Shown: piece by piece, positions 24,684 to 33,200 of the stretch
Position numbering within the stretch: position 1 is the stretch's first letter
How the letters are laid out: each line of letters begins with the position of its first letter
Origin: Candidatus Fusicatenibacter merdavium
GTDB lineage: Bacteria; Bacillota; Clostridia; Lachnospirales; Lachnospiraceae
Assembly: GCA_019115005.1 (NCBI GenBank)
Contig: DXEK01000163.1
Span: forward strand, 1 to 38,231
Length of the DNA stretch: 38,231 nt
Direction of reading: 5' to 3'
The notes under the pieces: model-generated
Seen by the model: the letters and a program-made list of their open reading frames with translations, nothing else
The model's database searches: none
Told to the model about the DNA's origin: nothing
Program-made: the position numbers and the translations under genes

Positions 24684-25621
24684 AATCCGTCTCCTTCTCT
24701 TTTTTTGGTCAGATTCGCCTGCACACGTTTGTACAGCTCCTGAGCCGCATTATATCCCATCTTTTTCTGTCTGTGGTTGACAGCCGCAGTCTCAACAATG
24801 ATCGCCAGATTACGGCCCGGGCGGATCGGAAGCGAATGGCAGACCACCTTATTTCCGAGGAATTCAATGTATTCCTCCTCCAGACCGAGACGGTCGTACT
24901 CTTTCTCCTTGTCCCACTCCTCCAGTTTAATGACAAGGTCGATCGACTGCGTATCCTTGACACTCTCAACACCGTAAAGCGTCTTTACATCAATAATACC
25001 GATACCTCGCAGCTCGATAAAATGCCGGGTGATATCCGGAGCGGTTCCTACCAGCGTTACATCGCTCACACGACTGATCTCCACCACATCGTCGCTGACC
25101 AGTCGATGTCCGCGCTTCAGAAGTTCCAGCGCCGCCTCACTCTTTCCGATACCGCTCTCACCCATGATCAGTACACCTTCGCCGAAAACGTCCACGAGCA
25201 CACCATGGATCGAAATCATCGGTGCCAGCTGCACACCCAGCCAGCGGATGATCTCAGCCATAAAAGAGGACGTCGATTTATCCGTTCCCAGCGCCGGAAC
25301 ATGGTACTTTTCGCACAGTCCCAGAAGTTCCTGGCCCGGCTGCGAATTTCTTGCAAATATCACACACGGGATCTTTTTGGACACGAAATCCTCGAACGCC
25401 TTGATCCTCTCTTCTCCCGGCAGATGCTGCAGATAAGAAAATTCCACATGCCCGATAATCTGCACACGCTCATTGGGGAAATGCTCATAATACCCTGTCA
25501 GCTGCAGCGCCGGACGGTTGATATCCGGCGTCACGATCTTCACATCATCCATGTCCACATCCGGTGTCAGATTTTTCAGGTTCAGTTCCTCCACCAGCTT
25601 TGTTAAACCGATTGTCTTCAT
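24680..25621 (-). CDS. hprK: HPr kinase/phosphorylase
   Basis: A 313-residue, standard-length HPrK/P. It phosphorylates HPr on Ser46 using ATP and reverses this, setting carbon catabolite repression through CcpA. The N-terminal MurF-like domain covers about 1-130. The catalytic domain has the conserved His in ISIHGVLVDVFG, the P-loop GESGIGKSE and the signature RGIGIIDVKTLYG. The start at 25621 (MKTIGLTK) follows GGGAGGAGAA. It has its own promoter in the uvrC-hprK gap and overlaps glcK by 4 nt. Confidence 0.97.
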   Translation of the reverse strand: MKTIGLTKLVEELNLKNLTPDVDMDDVKIVTPDINRPALQLTGYYEHFPNERVQIIGHVEFSYLQHLPGEERIKAFEDFVSKKIPCVIFARNSQPGQELLGLCEKYHVPALGTDKSTSSFMAEIIRWLGVQLAPMISIHGVLVDVFGEGVLIMGESGIGKSEAALELLKRGHRLVSDDVVEISRVSDVTLVGTAPDITRHFIELRGIGIIDVKTLYGVESVKDTQSIDLVIKLEEWDKEKEYDRLGLEEEYIEFLGNKVVCHSLPIRPGRNLAIIVETAAVNHRQKKMGYNAAQELYKRVQANLTKKREGDGF

Positions 25622-25729
25622 TTCTTCTCCTCCCAGGGACTCCTCCATCTCTGCCTGTCCGTCCCCGAACCTGCATGCAATGACTCCCTTTTTCTTGATA
25701 CAGCCTTAACCAAGATACTGCTTTTTATA

Positions 25730-25758
25730 ATTTTAGCACAGGAAAACCATGGATTCAA
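25730..25758 (-). promoter_or_regulatory. Promoter of hprK-glcK
   Basis: TTGAAT (25753-25758), a 17-bp spacer and TAAAAT (25730-25735) on the minus strand, about 100 nt before hprK. Confidence 0.65.
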
Positions 25759-25788
25759 TCTGTTTTACAGATACACAGCATAAAATCA

Positions 25789-25824
25789 GTTACAGTTCAA
25801 CCAGGTCTGCACATTTGCACGGCT
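25789..25824 (-). repeat. Truncated end of the dispersed hairpin repeat
   Basis: On the minus strand this reads GTGCAAATGTGCAGACCTGG then TTGAACTGTAAC, matching the last third (hairpin 3 and terminal repeat) of copy B. It starts directly after the uvrC stop codon and may act as its hairpin terminator. Confidence 0.5.
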
Positions 25825-25825
25825 C

Positions 25826-27691
25826 TTACTCCGTCTTCGAATCCGGGCGGGGTTCTGCGGGGCTGTGGAAAAACTCATATACCTGACGGGCCGACCTTGC
25901 GTTCATGGACGGAACCTGGCTCAACTCTTCCTCGCTGGCATTCTTAACCTCATCCAAACTCTGGTAATGGCGCATCAGCGCCTTCCTGCGGCTCGGCCCA
26001 ATCCCGGGGATATCGTCCAAAATGGAATGGACCTGTCCCTTGCTCCGCAGCAGCCGGTGGTATTCGATCGCAAACCGGTGGGCTTCGTCCTGGATCCTGG
26101 TGATCAGCTTAAATCCCTCGCTGCTCCGGTCAATGGGGATCTCGACGTTATTGTAATACAGTCCGCGGGTTCTGTGCTTGTCATCCTTTACCATACCGCA
26201 AACCGGGATCGACAGGCCGAGATGCTCCAGAACCTCCAGCGCTACGTTTACCTGTCCGCGGCCACCGTCCATCATGATCAGATCCGGCAGCCGCTCAAAT
26301 CCGCTATCTTCCTGAAGTCCGCGCTGAAATCTCCGTCCCAGCACCTCCTCCATACTGGCGTAATCGTTTGGCCCCTGAACCGACTTGATCCGAAATTTTC
26401 TGTAATCTGCGCGCTTCGGTTTTCCCTTTTCATAGACGATCATTGAGCCGACCGACTGGAATCCACTGATATTTGAGATATCATAGGCCTCGATCCGGTT
26501 CAGCCCCGGCAGGTTCAGCCATCCTGAGATTTCCTTCATGGCCCCCGTCGTGCGGGCCTCTTCCCTCTTGATCCGCTCTCTGTCCTGGTTCAGAACGATC
26601 TCTGCATTTCTCTGGGCCAGTTCCACCAACTTTTCCTTCGATCCCTTTTTCGGAACACGAATGTGAACACGCCCGCCTCTCTTCTTGCCAAGATACTCCT
26701 CCATCAGCTCCTGTTCCTCGATCTCCTCGGAGAGCATCAGTTCCTTCGGAATAAAAGGAGTTCCGGCGTAGAACTGCTTGATAAAACTGAGCAATACCTG
26801 ACTTTTGGTGTCCTCCTCCCCAATCTGAAGGTAATAATGTTCCCGGCCGATCAGTTTACCGGAACGGATAAAGAAGATCTGGGCCACAGCATCCTCCTGA
26901 TCCATCGCCAGCGCAATCACATCTTTGTCCTCACTGTCGCTGTTGGTGATCTTCTGACGTTCGCCGATCCTCCGGATATTGTCAATCATATCCCGGTATT
27001 CCTTCGCCTTTTCGAAGTTCAGAGCTTCCGATTCCCGCATCATTTTTTCCTGCAGTTCCCGGATGATATCCCTGAAATTTCCGTTGAGAAAATCCAAAGC
27101 CTGATGGATTTGCTCACGGTATTGCTCCTTCGTCACATATCCCTGGCAGGGCGCTTTGCACTGGTGGATGTGATAATAAAGGCAGGGACGGTCTTTTCCC
27201 TGCTCCTGAGGCAGTTTCTTATTACAAGAACGGATCTGATACAATTTCCGGATCAGTTCCACCGTCTCTTTGACCGCCTGGGCGCTTGTATACGGTCCGA
27301 AATACTTTGCCTTATCCTTTTTCATCGTCCGGGCGAACATAACGCGGGGATAGTCTTCCTGAACCGTGACTTTGATAAACGGATAGGCCTTATCATCCAT
27401 CAGCATCGTATTATACTTCGGTCTGTGCTCTTTGATCAGGTTGCATTCCAGCACCAGTGCTTCCAGTTCCGAGTCTGTGACAATATACTCGAAATGATCG
27501 ATCAGCGAAATCATCTGCTCAATCTTCGGTCCCCGGCGTTTTGCACGACTCTCCTGAAAATACTGGCGGACCCGGTTTTTCAGAGAGATCGCCTTTCCGA
27601 CATAGATAATCGTATCATCCGCGTCGTGCATCAGATAGACGCCCGGTTTTGCCGGAAGCTTTTTCAGTTCTTCTTCTATATTAAATGCCAT
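25826..27691 (-). CDS. uvrC: Excinuclease ABC subunit C
   Basis: A 621-residue nucleotide-excision-repair nuclease that cuts on both sides of a lesion with UvrB. Domains in order: GIY-YIG ([20 protein letters not shown], about 15-45), a cysteine-rich stretch (SCNKK...[13 protein letters not shown], about 160-190), the UVR motif (about 210-245), the RNase H-like endonuclease with [11 protein letters not shown] and MMDGGRGQ, and helix-hairpin-helix motifs ([15 protein letters not shown]) near the end. The start at 27691 follows AAGGA by 9 nt. Between ftsH upstream and hprK downstream on the same strand. Confidence 0.97.
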   Translation of the reverse strand: MAFNIEEELKKLPAKPGVYLMHDADDTIIYVGKAISLKNRVRQYFQESRAKRRGPKIEQMISLIDHFEYIVTDSELEALVLECNLIKEHRPKYNTMLMDDKAYPFIKVTVQEDYPRVMFARTMKKDKAKYFGPYTSAQAVKETVELIRKLYQIRSCNKKLPQEQGKDRPCLYYHIHQCKAPCQGYVTKEQYREQIHQALDFLNGNFRDIIRELQEKMMRESEALNFEKAKEYRDMIDNIRRIGERQKITNSDSEDKDVIALAMDQEDAVAQIFFIRSGKLIGREHYYLQIGEEDTKSQVLLSFIKQFYAGTPFIPKELMLSEEIEEQELMEEYLGKKRGGRVHIRVPKKGSKEKLVELAQRNAEIVLNQDRERIKREEARTTGAMKEISGWLNLPGLNRIEAYDISNISGFQSVGSMIVYEKGKPKRADYRKFRIKSVQGPNDYASMEEVLGRRFQRGLQEDSGFERLPDLIMMDGGRGQVNVALEVLEHLGLSIPVCGMVKDDKHRTRGLYYNNVEIPIDRSSEGFKLITRIQDEAHRFAIEYHRLLRSKGQVHSILDDIPGIGPSRRKALMRHYQSLDEVKNASEEELSQVPSMNARSARQVYEFFHSPAEPRPDSKTE

Positions 27692-27824
27692 TGCTTTTTT
27701 CCTTTCACAAACGCTTTCCATCGATACGGCAGAATATCCCGCTTCTTCCGGATCTCAGACATACTGCCGGTTTCCATCACTTCGCTGCCTTCCGGACAGC
27801 GGCATCTCAAGTATGCGAAAACGA

Positions 27825-27854
27825 TCCGGAGCAGGGCATCCGCCCTGCTCCGGA
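27825..27854 (-). terminator. Terminator between ftsH and uvrC
   Basis: TCCGGAGCAGGGC and GCCCTGCTCCGGA pair perfectly around 4 nt; TCGTTTTCG follows on the minus strand. The stem is strong but the T run is short. Confidence 0.65.
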
Positions 27855-27892
27855 CCGCTAACATTTTTTTCATACATCGGAAATTCTGCGCA

Positions 27893-29974
27893 TTATACAT
27901 ATTCAACCGTCTCGCTTTCCAAGACGTTATCTTTAACGGGAAGGCTACTTTCTGCCGCTCCATTCTGTGCAGACGCTTCTCCGCCTGTGGGCTGACTGAC
28001 CTGTGCAGTTTTCTCTCCGTCTACCGGCAGGCTATCATCCGCAGTCACACCGTCGTCCGATGTCTGGCCTTCCTCTCCGGAGGGAAGTGCTTTTCCGGAC
28101 TCTGACTGAGACTGGTGGAAAATCTCCATAAATTCTTTTCCTGTGATCGTTTCTTTTTCGATCAGATGCGCGGCGATTCTGTCCATCGTCTCGCGGTTCG
28201 CCGCCAGCATGGTCTTCGCCGTCTCATAGGCTTCCTTCAGCACCCGCATGACTTCATGGTCGATCTCCGTCGCCGTAGCATCCCCGCAGTTGAGAACAAT
28301 ACGTCCATCCAGATACTGATTTTCTTGCGTCGCAAGTCCCATCAAGCCAAATTTCTCGGACATTCCGTACTGAGTGATCATCGCACGGACGATCTTGGTC
28401 GCCTTCTCAATATCATTCGACGCTCCTGTTGTCACATTTCCGAATACGATCTCCTCCGCGGCACGGCCGCCCAGGCATTCGACGATCATCGCTTCCAGTT
28501 CGCTCTTGGTGTTCAGATATTTTTCTTCTTCCGGAACCTGCATTACATAGCCGAGCGCGCCCATCGTCCTCGGCACGATCGTGATCTTCTGTACCGGTTC
28601 CGAATCTTTCTGAAGCGCGCTGATCATCGCATGCCCGACTTCATGGTAGGAGACAATTCTCCGTTCTTCCTGGCTGAGGATACGGTCTTTTTTCTCTTTT
28701 CCGACGAGAACCACTTCCACCGCCTCGAGAAGATCCTTCTGAGACACGGCTTTTCTTCCGTTTTTAACCGCAAGGATCGCGGCCTCATTGATCATATTGG
28801 CGAGATCAGAGCCCACTGCGCCGGAAGTGGCCAGCGCGATTCCCTCCAGATCCACACTTTCATCAAGAAGGACATTTTTCGCATGTACTTTCAGAATTTC
28901 CACACGCCCTTTCAGATCCGGGCGTTCCACGATGATCCTCCGGTCAAACCGGCCCGGACGCAGCAGCGCAGGATCCAGAACCTCCGGACGATTCGTTGCC
29001 GCCAGGATCAGAAGACCCTTGGAGGTATCGAAACCATCCATCTCGGCGAGAAGCTGATTCAGAGTCTGCTCCCTCTCGTCATTTCCGCCGTAGTGAGAAT
29101 CACGGGTTTTTCCGATGGCATCGATCTCATCGATAAAAATGATACAGGGAGCGTTTTTCTTCGCCTCCTCGAACAGATCGCGGACACGGGACGCGCCGAC
29201 GCCGACGAACATCTCCACAAACTCCGAACCGGACAACGAAAAAAACGGCACATGAGCTTCTCCCGCCACCGCCTTTGCCAGCAGCGTTTTACCGGTACCC
29301 GGAGGGCCGACCAGCAGCGCTCCTTTCGGCAGCTTAGCTCCGATCTTTGTATACTTTCCGGGGTTGTGAAGGAAATCCACAACCTCCTGCAGTGATTCCT
29401 TCGCCTCATCCTGACCGGCCACGTCCTTAAACAGAACACCGGTCTCCTTCTGGACATACGTCTTGGCTTTGCTCTTGCCGACGCCGCCCATCATTCCGCC
29501 GCCTTTGTTCATGCTCCGCATCAGCCATACCATCACGCCGACCAACAGGATCACCGGTAAAAGCACGGAGACCAGTGAATAGATCAGGCTTGCGGTTCCA
29601 TCGGGCATTTCTTTTCTGTATGGAATATCATTTTCATCCAGCAGTTCCTTCAGCGACTCCTCGTCTCCCACCAGAACTGTCTGGTATTCCGACGGTGCAA
29701 GGGGATCAGAACTGTCCGGATCCGGTATGATCGTCAGAATATTCGACTGAATAATTACCTCGTCCACCTGATCATCTTCAACCATCTGCAAAAACTGGCT
29801 GTAGCTGATTTCCTCCTGTGAACTGTCTCCCAGAACATTATTCATCAGCCCCAAAAACATCAGTGCAACCAGGATGCACACAAGAACCATAAGCAGCGTC
29901 TGCTTATTTCTTGGTCCTTCCCCGTTTCCGGGGCCTTGCGGATCCTGGTTCTGATTGTTTGGCTTGTTATCCAT
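27893..29974 (-). CDS. ftsH: ATP-dependent zinc metalloprotease FtsH
   Basis: A 693-residue membrane protease that degrades unassembled membrane proteins and regulatory factors. Two membrane helices ([18 protein letters not shown] near the start; [23 protein letters not shown]) flank an external domain. The AAA module has Walker [19 protein letters not shown], Walker [13 protein letters not shown] and the pore loop [10 protein letters not shown]. The zinc site is HEVGH. The last 80 residues are an acidic Ser/Gly/Asp-rich tail of low conservation. The start at 29974 (MDNKPNNQ) has AGGAGG 6 nt upstream; the open frame to 30070 lacks a ribosome site. Confidence 0.97.
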   Translation of the reverse strand: MDNKPNNQNQDPQGPGNGEGPRNKQTLLMVLVCILVALMFLGLMNNVLGDSSQEEISYSQFLQMVEDDQVDEVIIQSNILTIIPDPDSSDPLAPSEYQTVLVGDEESLKELLDENDIPYRKEMPDGTASLIYSLVSVLLPVILLVGVMVWLMRSMNKGGGMMGGVGKSKAKTYVQKETGVLFKDVAGQDEAKESLQEVVDFLHNPGKYTKIGAKLPKGALLVGPPGTGKTLLAKAVAGEAHVPFFSLSGSEFVEMFVGVGASRVRDLFEEAKKNAPCIIFIDEIDAIGKTRDSHYGGNDEREQTLNQLLAEMDGFDTSKGLLILAATNRPEVLDPALLRPGRFDRRIIVERPDLKGRVEILKVHAKNVLLDESVDLEGIALATSGAVGSDLANMINEAAILAVKNGRKAVSQKDLLEAVEVVLVGKEKKDRILSQEERRIVSYHEVGHAMISALQKDSEPVQKITIVPRTMGALGYVMQVPEEEKYLNTKSELEAMIVECLGGRAAEEIVFGNVTTGASNDIEKATKIVRAMITQYGMSEKFGLMGLATQENQYLDGRIVLNCGDATATEIDHEVMRVLKEAYETAKTMLAANRETMDRIAAHLIEKETITGKEFMEIFHQSQSESGKALPSGEEGQTSDDGVTADDSLPVDGEKTAQVSQPTGGEASAQNGAAESSLPVKDNVLESETVEYV

Positions 29975-30067
29975 TTCCTTCCTCCTTACGCAGAAATCTA
30001 TTGTCTGACGCTGTCGATCCGGAAAATTCGAAAATCCCTCGTCCCTGCAGCGTCTTCTCAGTGAAGT

Positions 30068-30095
30068 CAACTATTTCACAGCTGTGAAATAGTTG
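30068..30095. other. Perfect 28-bp palindrome in the ftsH leader
   Basis: CAACTATTTCACAG joined directly to CTGTGAAATAGTTG, with no spacer. It lies 30-57 nt into the predicted ftsH transcript. It is not a CIRCE or CtsR sequence. It may be an operator or an mRNA hairpin. Confidence 0.7.
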
Positions 30096-30131
30096 CTTTT
30101 ATCAGCATCCGCCAATTACCCTGATTATTAC

Positions 30132-30160
30132 ATTATAATGGATTCATTTTCAATGCGCAA
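30132..30160 (-). promoter_or_regulatory. Promoter of ftsH
   Basis: TTGCGC (30155-30160), a 17-bp spacer and a perfect TATAAT (30132-30137) on the minus strand. The start would be near 30125. Confidence 0.7.
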
Positions 30161-30198
30161 GCAACACTTTATGAAATTACTGTGAAGAAAGGGCGGAC

Positions 30199-30459
30199 GA
30201 AGGCGGCGGGGGCCGACGGCAGTCGTGTAGGGCGGGCGGCTGCGAAGCTGCGGAAAATCCAGACGTTTCGAAATCCCTCTGGATGGGCACCGGAGCGATT
30301 CGATGGGAATTTTTGATAAATTCCCATCTCAGCGCTCCTCAGGCTCCGGGCAGGAAGCCCTTCGCCTGTCCCATCCGCCGGGACTCCGAAGCGTCAGGAT
30401 TTTCTCGCAGCTTCGCAGATGCCCGCCCTACACGACTGCCGTCGGCCCCCGCCACCTTC
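30199..30459 (-). repeat. Large palindromic element, copy 1 (structured core 30281-30376)
   Basis: A 261-bp near-palindrome. Arms of about 85 nt (30199-30280 and 30377-30459) are inverted copies; 33 bp around GGGGCCGACGGCAGTCGTGT are identical. The 96-nt core, read on the minus strand, folds as a three-way junction: outer stem GGATGGG/CCCATCC, arm CAGGC/GCCTG with inner GGGC/GCCC, and arm GGAGCG/CGCTCC with a conserved CTGAG/CGAAT internal loop (tandem G-A pairs) capped by ATGGGAATTT/AAATTCCCAT. The core matches copy 2 at 83 of 96 positions. It has no plausible coding frame. Confidence 0.85.
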
Positions 30460-30486
30460 TGTTTTTTGGGGAAGCGATACGATAAA

Positions 30487-30620
30487 CGTTTATCTGTTTA
30501 TCAGACTGAACTGTTAGGGTATCCAGACGTTGAAAATTGCTTCGCAATGAAGTGAATATTCGCAAGTGCTATATTTTCATACGGTCTGTGCATCAAATGC
30601 GCAGACCATATAAACGATAA
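30487..30620 (+). repeat. Dispersed hairpin repeat, copy D
   Basis: Matches copy B in CTGAACTGTTAG, GGTATCCAGACGTTGAAAAT, ATTGC-TTC-GCAAT (copy B ATCGC-TTC-GCGAT, a compensatory change) and hairpin 3 GGTCTGTGCA/TGCGCAGACC. The second arm of hairpin 2 and the terminal repeats have decayed. Confidence 0.6.
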
Positions 30621-30644
30621 CCGTGTCCTTTCATTAATTGTGAA

Positions 30645-30673
30645 TTGATATTGCAAAAGGAGTATCATAGGAT
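30645..30673 (+). promoter_or_regulatory. Promoter of the GNAT gene
   Basis: TTGATA (30645-30650), a 17-bp spacer and TAGGAT (30668-30673). The start would be near 30680, exactly where the structured leader begins. Confidence 0.5.
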
Positions 30674-30680
30674 TAATATT

Positions 30681-30784
30681 GTAACCGATGCATAGCAGAT
30701 TTCGAGGTGCGGAACATGACCGGCAGGTATTCGGCAGCGGTTCCGCAGGATCTGTGCATTTTAGTGAACGGTTACGATTTTTTT
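30681..30784 (+). ncRNA. Structured leader with intrinsic terminator upstream of the GNAT gene
   Basis: Three nested helices: GTAACCG/CGGTTAC (30681-30687 with 30769-30775), ATGCA and CAGAT with ATCTG and TGCAT (30688-30700 with 30750-30759), and TGCGGAAC/GTTCCGCA (30708-30715 with 30740-30747). The outer helix is followed by seven T (30778-30784). It therefore looks like a terminator placed between promoter and gene, as in attenuators and some riboswitches. I do not recognise a known family. Confidence 0.6.
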
Positions 30785-30822
30785 GAGACGACTGAATTTG
30801 CCGATAAAAAGGAGGATTTCCC

Positions 30823-31359
30823 ATGTTAATGCCTGAAATGGAAACGGAACGATTGATCATAAGAAGTACACGGGAGGCGGACGGGCCGGACTGCCTTTCT
30901 CTCTGGCTGGACGAAGAGGTCGGCAGATATCTGGCTGATCCTCCCCGTGAGAAAGCCAGTGAAAAATATCTGAATTTTGCTGTCGGGATCGAAAACAGCA
31001 CCAGTTGGTATCCGATGGTGATGATCCATAAAGAAAGCGGAGAATTTCTCGGAACCTGCAGTGTCGTTCCCAGGGAAGACGGCGCCTGCTGGGATTTCGG
31101 GTACTGCATCCGGCAAAAATACTGGCGGCAGGGATACGGCACAGAAACGCTCCGCCGGCTGATCCGGCAGGGCGTCGAAAACGGCGTCCGCTCCTTCACC
31201 GCCGACGTGGCCGTCGAAAACGCCGGTTCCAACACCCTGCTGCAAAAACTCGGCTTCCGGATCTGGAAATCCGGCAGCACCTTTCAAAAATCCGGGACCG
31301 ACATTATCTACCCGGAATACACCTACCGTCTGGATCTCCCACAGACCAACATCCTGTAA
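30823..31359 (+). CDS. GNAT-family N-acetyltransferase (RimJ/RimL type)
   Basis: A 178-residue acetyl-CoA-dependent acetyltransferase. It begins METERLIIRSTREADG, typical of the RimJ/RimL-like Acetyltransf_3 group. The acetyl-CoA loop is YWRQGYGTETLRRLI (about 102-116), followed by ADVAVENAGSNTLLQKLGFR. The substrate (protein N-terminus, amine or antibiotic) cannot be told. AGGAGG lies 7 nt before the ATG. It stands alone between the two large palindromic elements and behind an attenuator-like leader, so it has features of an accessory gene. Confidence 0.9.
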   Translation: MLMPEMETERLIIRSTREADGPDCLSLWLDEEVGRYLADPPREKASEKYLNFAVGIENSTSWYPMVMIHKESGEFLGTCSVVPREDGACWDFGYCIRQKYWRQGYGTETLRRLIRQGVENGVRSFTADVAVENAGSNTLLQKLGFRIWKSGSTFQKSGTDIIYPEYTYRLDLPQTNIL

Positions 31360-31957
31360 GCATCTCCTGTTTCCGCAGCCTGCAAACAGATAATAACAAT
31401 TCAACCGATATTTCTCATTTACTGTTTTCAGAAACCAGCGGCCTCATTTACCACACAATCTGGCCGAACAGTCGCTCCCCCAATCACCATTACTCACTTC
31501 TTCGCTCATTCAAGAAACCAGCCGCCGTACAGCTGCTCAGAGGGAGCCGCCGGCGCTGGTTTCGGCTGCGGCGCGCGTACTCGCGACCATTACCGGCCGG
31601 CTTTGCACCCGGCTCCATGGAGCGGACATGCGTGTGCAGCGGGCATCTGCAGGGATGTGAGAAAATCTTAACATTCAGAACCCCTTCCGGGTGGGACAGG
31701 CGCAGGGCTTCACGCCCGCAGCCTGAGGAGCGCTGAGCCGGAAATTTATCAGAAATTCCTGGCGAATCGCTCCGGTGCCCACCCGGAAGGGGTTCTGAAT
31801 GTTTTTAGATTTTCCACATCATCTGCAGCCGCCCGCCGCACACGCATGTCCGCTTCATGGAGCCGGGTGCAAAGCCGGCCGGTAATGGTCTCAGATGCAC
31901 AGCGTCGGCGGCTCCCTCTGAGCAGCTGTACGGCGGCGGCTGGTTTCGTCCGTTTAT
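31360..31957. other. Intergenic region between the GNAT gene and galE
   Basis: No gene is supported. 31360-31513 holds only a faint relic of the dispersed repeat (AACAATTCAACCG near 31396 and CTGGCCGAACAGT near 31456); 31514-31947 is the large palindrome, which may also stop transcription from both sides. Confidence 0.7.
31514..31947 (+). repeat. Large palindromic element, copy 2 (structured core 31689-31784)
   Basis: A 434-bp near-palindrome. Outer ends GAAACCAGCCGCC and GGCGGCTGGTTTC pair; about 60 bp of the arms around GACCATTACCGGCCGGCTTT and its complement are almost identical; a 24-bp perfect stem CATTCAGAACCCC.../...GGGGTTCTGAATG closes the core. The 96-nt core is the plus-strand match of copy 1. 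Arm sequences differ from copy 1 but keep pairing, and share GCGGGCATCTGC and GAGAAAATC. The element ends 10 bp before the galE stop codon. Confidence 0.87.
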
Positions 31958-32974
31958 TTACCCTTCGTAGCCATTCGGATTTTTCGTCTGCCAGTTCCAG
32001 GAATCCGCACACATCTCATCGATGCCATACTCAGCTTCCCATCCCAGCTCTTTCTTTGCCTTGTCGCACTTGGAATAGCAGGTCGCGATATCTCCCGCGC
32101 GGCGCGGCTTGATCTCATATTTCAGCGGATGACCGCACGCTTTCTCAAACGCATGGATCACATCCATAACGCTGTATCCTTTTCCGGTACCCAGATTGTA
32201 GATGGACACTCCCTCTTTGTCCGCCAGCTTCTGGATCGCCTTCACATGGCCGCGCGCCAGATCCACTACATGGATATAGTCACGCACACCGGTTCCGTCC
32301 GGGGTATCGTAATCATTTCCGAAAACGCCGATGCAGTCCAGTTTTCCGATCGCCACCTGCGCCACATACGGAAGCAGGTTGTTCGGGATTCCCTTCGGAT
32401 CTTCGCCAATCAGACCGCTCTTATGCGCTCCGATCGGATTGAAGTAACGGAGCAGGATCACGTTCCATTCCGGATCCGCTGTATGAACATCCGTCAGGAT
32501 CTGCTCCAACATGCTCTTGGTCCAGCCGTACGGGTTGGTCGGCGTTCCCTTCGGGCACTCCTCTGTGATCGGAATCTCAGCCGGATCTCCGTAAACCGTC
32601 GCGGAAGAACTGAAGATAATATTCTTTACTCCGTGGTTTCTCATCTCATCGATGAGGATCAGGGTTCCGGAAATATTGTTGGTATAATACTCGATGGGTT
32701 TTCTCACAGACTCTCCCACCGCTTTCAGTCCCGCAAAGTGGATGACCGCATCGATCTTTTCCTTGTCGAAAATTTCCTTTACACCTTCGCGGTCCAGCAT
32801 GTCTGTCTTGTAAAAGGTTACTTTCTTTCCTGTGATCTGCTCCACACGGTCCAGAGCCTTTTCACTGGAGTTGTAAAGATTGTCCATAACGACAACCTCA
32901 TAACCCTCGTTCAGCAGTTCCACACAGGTATGGCTTCCGATATATCCGGCGCCTCCGGTAACTAAGATTCTCAT
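31958..32974 (-). CDS. galE: UDP-glucose 4-epimerase
   Basis: A 338-residue short-chain dehydrogenase-type epimerase interconverting UDP-galactose and UDP-glucose in the Leloir pathway. The NAD-binding motif is TGGAGYIGSHTCVELL. The catalytic residues are in SSSATVYGDP (Ser/Thr) and NPYGWTKSMLE (YxxxK). The start at 32974 (MRILVTGG) follows GGAGG by 8 nt; an upstream ATG at 32989 overlaps that site. It is the last gene of galK-galT-galE, 226 bp after galT. Confidence 0.97.
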   Translation of the reverse strand: MRILVTGGAGYIGSHTCVELLNEGYEVVVMDNLYNSSEKALDRVEQITGKKVTFYKTDMLDREGVKEIFDKEKIDAVIHFAGLKAVGESVRKPIEYYTNNISGTLILIDEMRNHGVKNIIFSSSATVYGDPAEIPITEECPKGTPTNPYGWTKSMLEQILTDVHTADPEWNVILLRYFNPIGAHKSGLIGEDPKGIPNNLLPYVAQVAIGKLDCIGVFGNDYDTPDGTGVRDYIHVVDLARGHVKAIQKLADKEGVSIYNLGTGKGYSVMDVIHAFEKACGHPLKYEIKPRRAGDIATCYSKCDKAKKELGWEAEYGIDEMCADSWNWQTKNPNGYEG

Positions 32975-33116
32975 GTGCTTGTCCTCCATTTTTTCTTTCT
33001 ATGATCTTACGGATCCTCCGGTCATAACGCTGGGGCATGACCGTCCGACCCTGTGCTGCCTTATGTAACCGCCCGGTCTGCGCATTTCCAGACCTTATGA
33101 CGTTAAACCCCCTATG

Positions 33117-33193
33117 GACATCCGGCCCGCCGGAAATGGTTCCTGATGGCCGGATGTCTGAAAGAGTCCCGGTAATGAACTCTTTCTTTTTCG
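33117..33193 (-). other. Hairpins in the galT-galE gap
   Basis: Two stems are visible: AAAGAGT/ACTCTTT (about 33170-33193) just after galT, and GACATCCGGCC/GGCCGGATGTC (33117-33127 with 33148-33158). Neither has a T run. They could protect the mRNA end or lower galE expression relative to galT. Confidence 0.5.
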
Positions 33194-33200
33194 TTTTCCA

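Larger units (their letters stand above)
29975..30822. other. Intergenic region between ftsH and the GNAT gene
   Basis: No gene is supported. From the left it holds the ftsH leader and promoter (29975-30160), palindromic element 1 (30199-30459), repeat copy D (30487-30620) and the GNAT promoter and leader (30645-30822). The short frames across 30283-30555 and 30303-30485 only reflect the GC-rich palindrome. Confidence 0.75.

Noticed and set aside
26663-29395. Long plus-strand frames of 480 and 426 codons
   Set aside because: Antisense to uvrC and ftsH, with shadow-like composition.
30068-30095. CIRCE or CtsR element at ftsH
   Set aside because: The palindrome lacks the TTAGCACTC/GAGTGCTAA and AGGTCAAA-type repeats that define those sites.
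30283-31404. Frames across palindromic element 1 and antisense to the GNAT gene
   Set aside because: They follow from high GC and symmetry; no ribosome sites, and they disagree with the clear GNAT reading.
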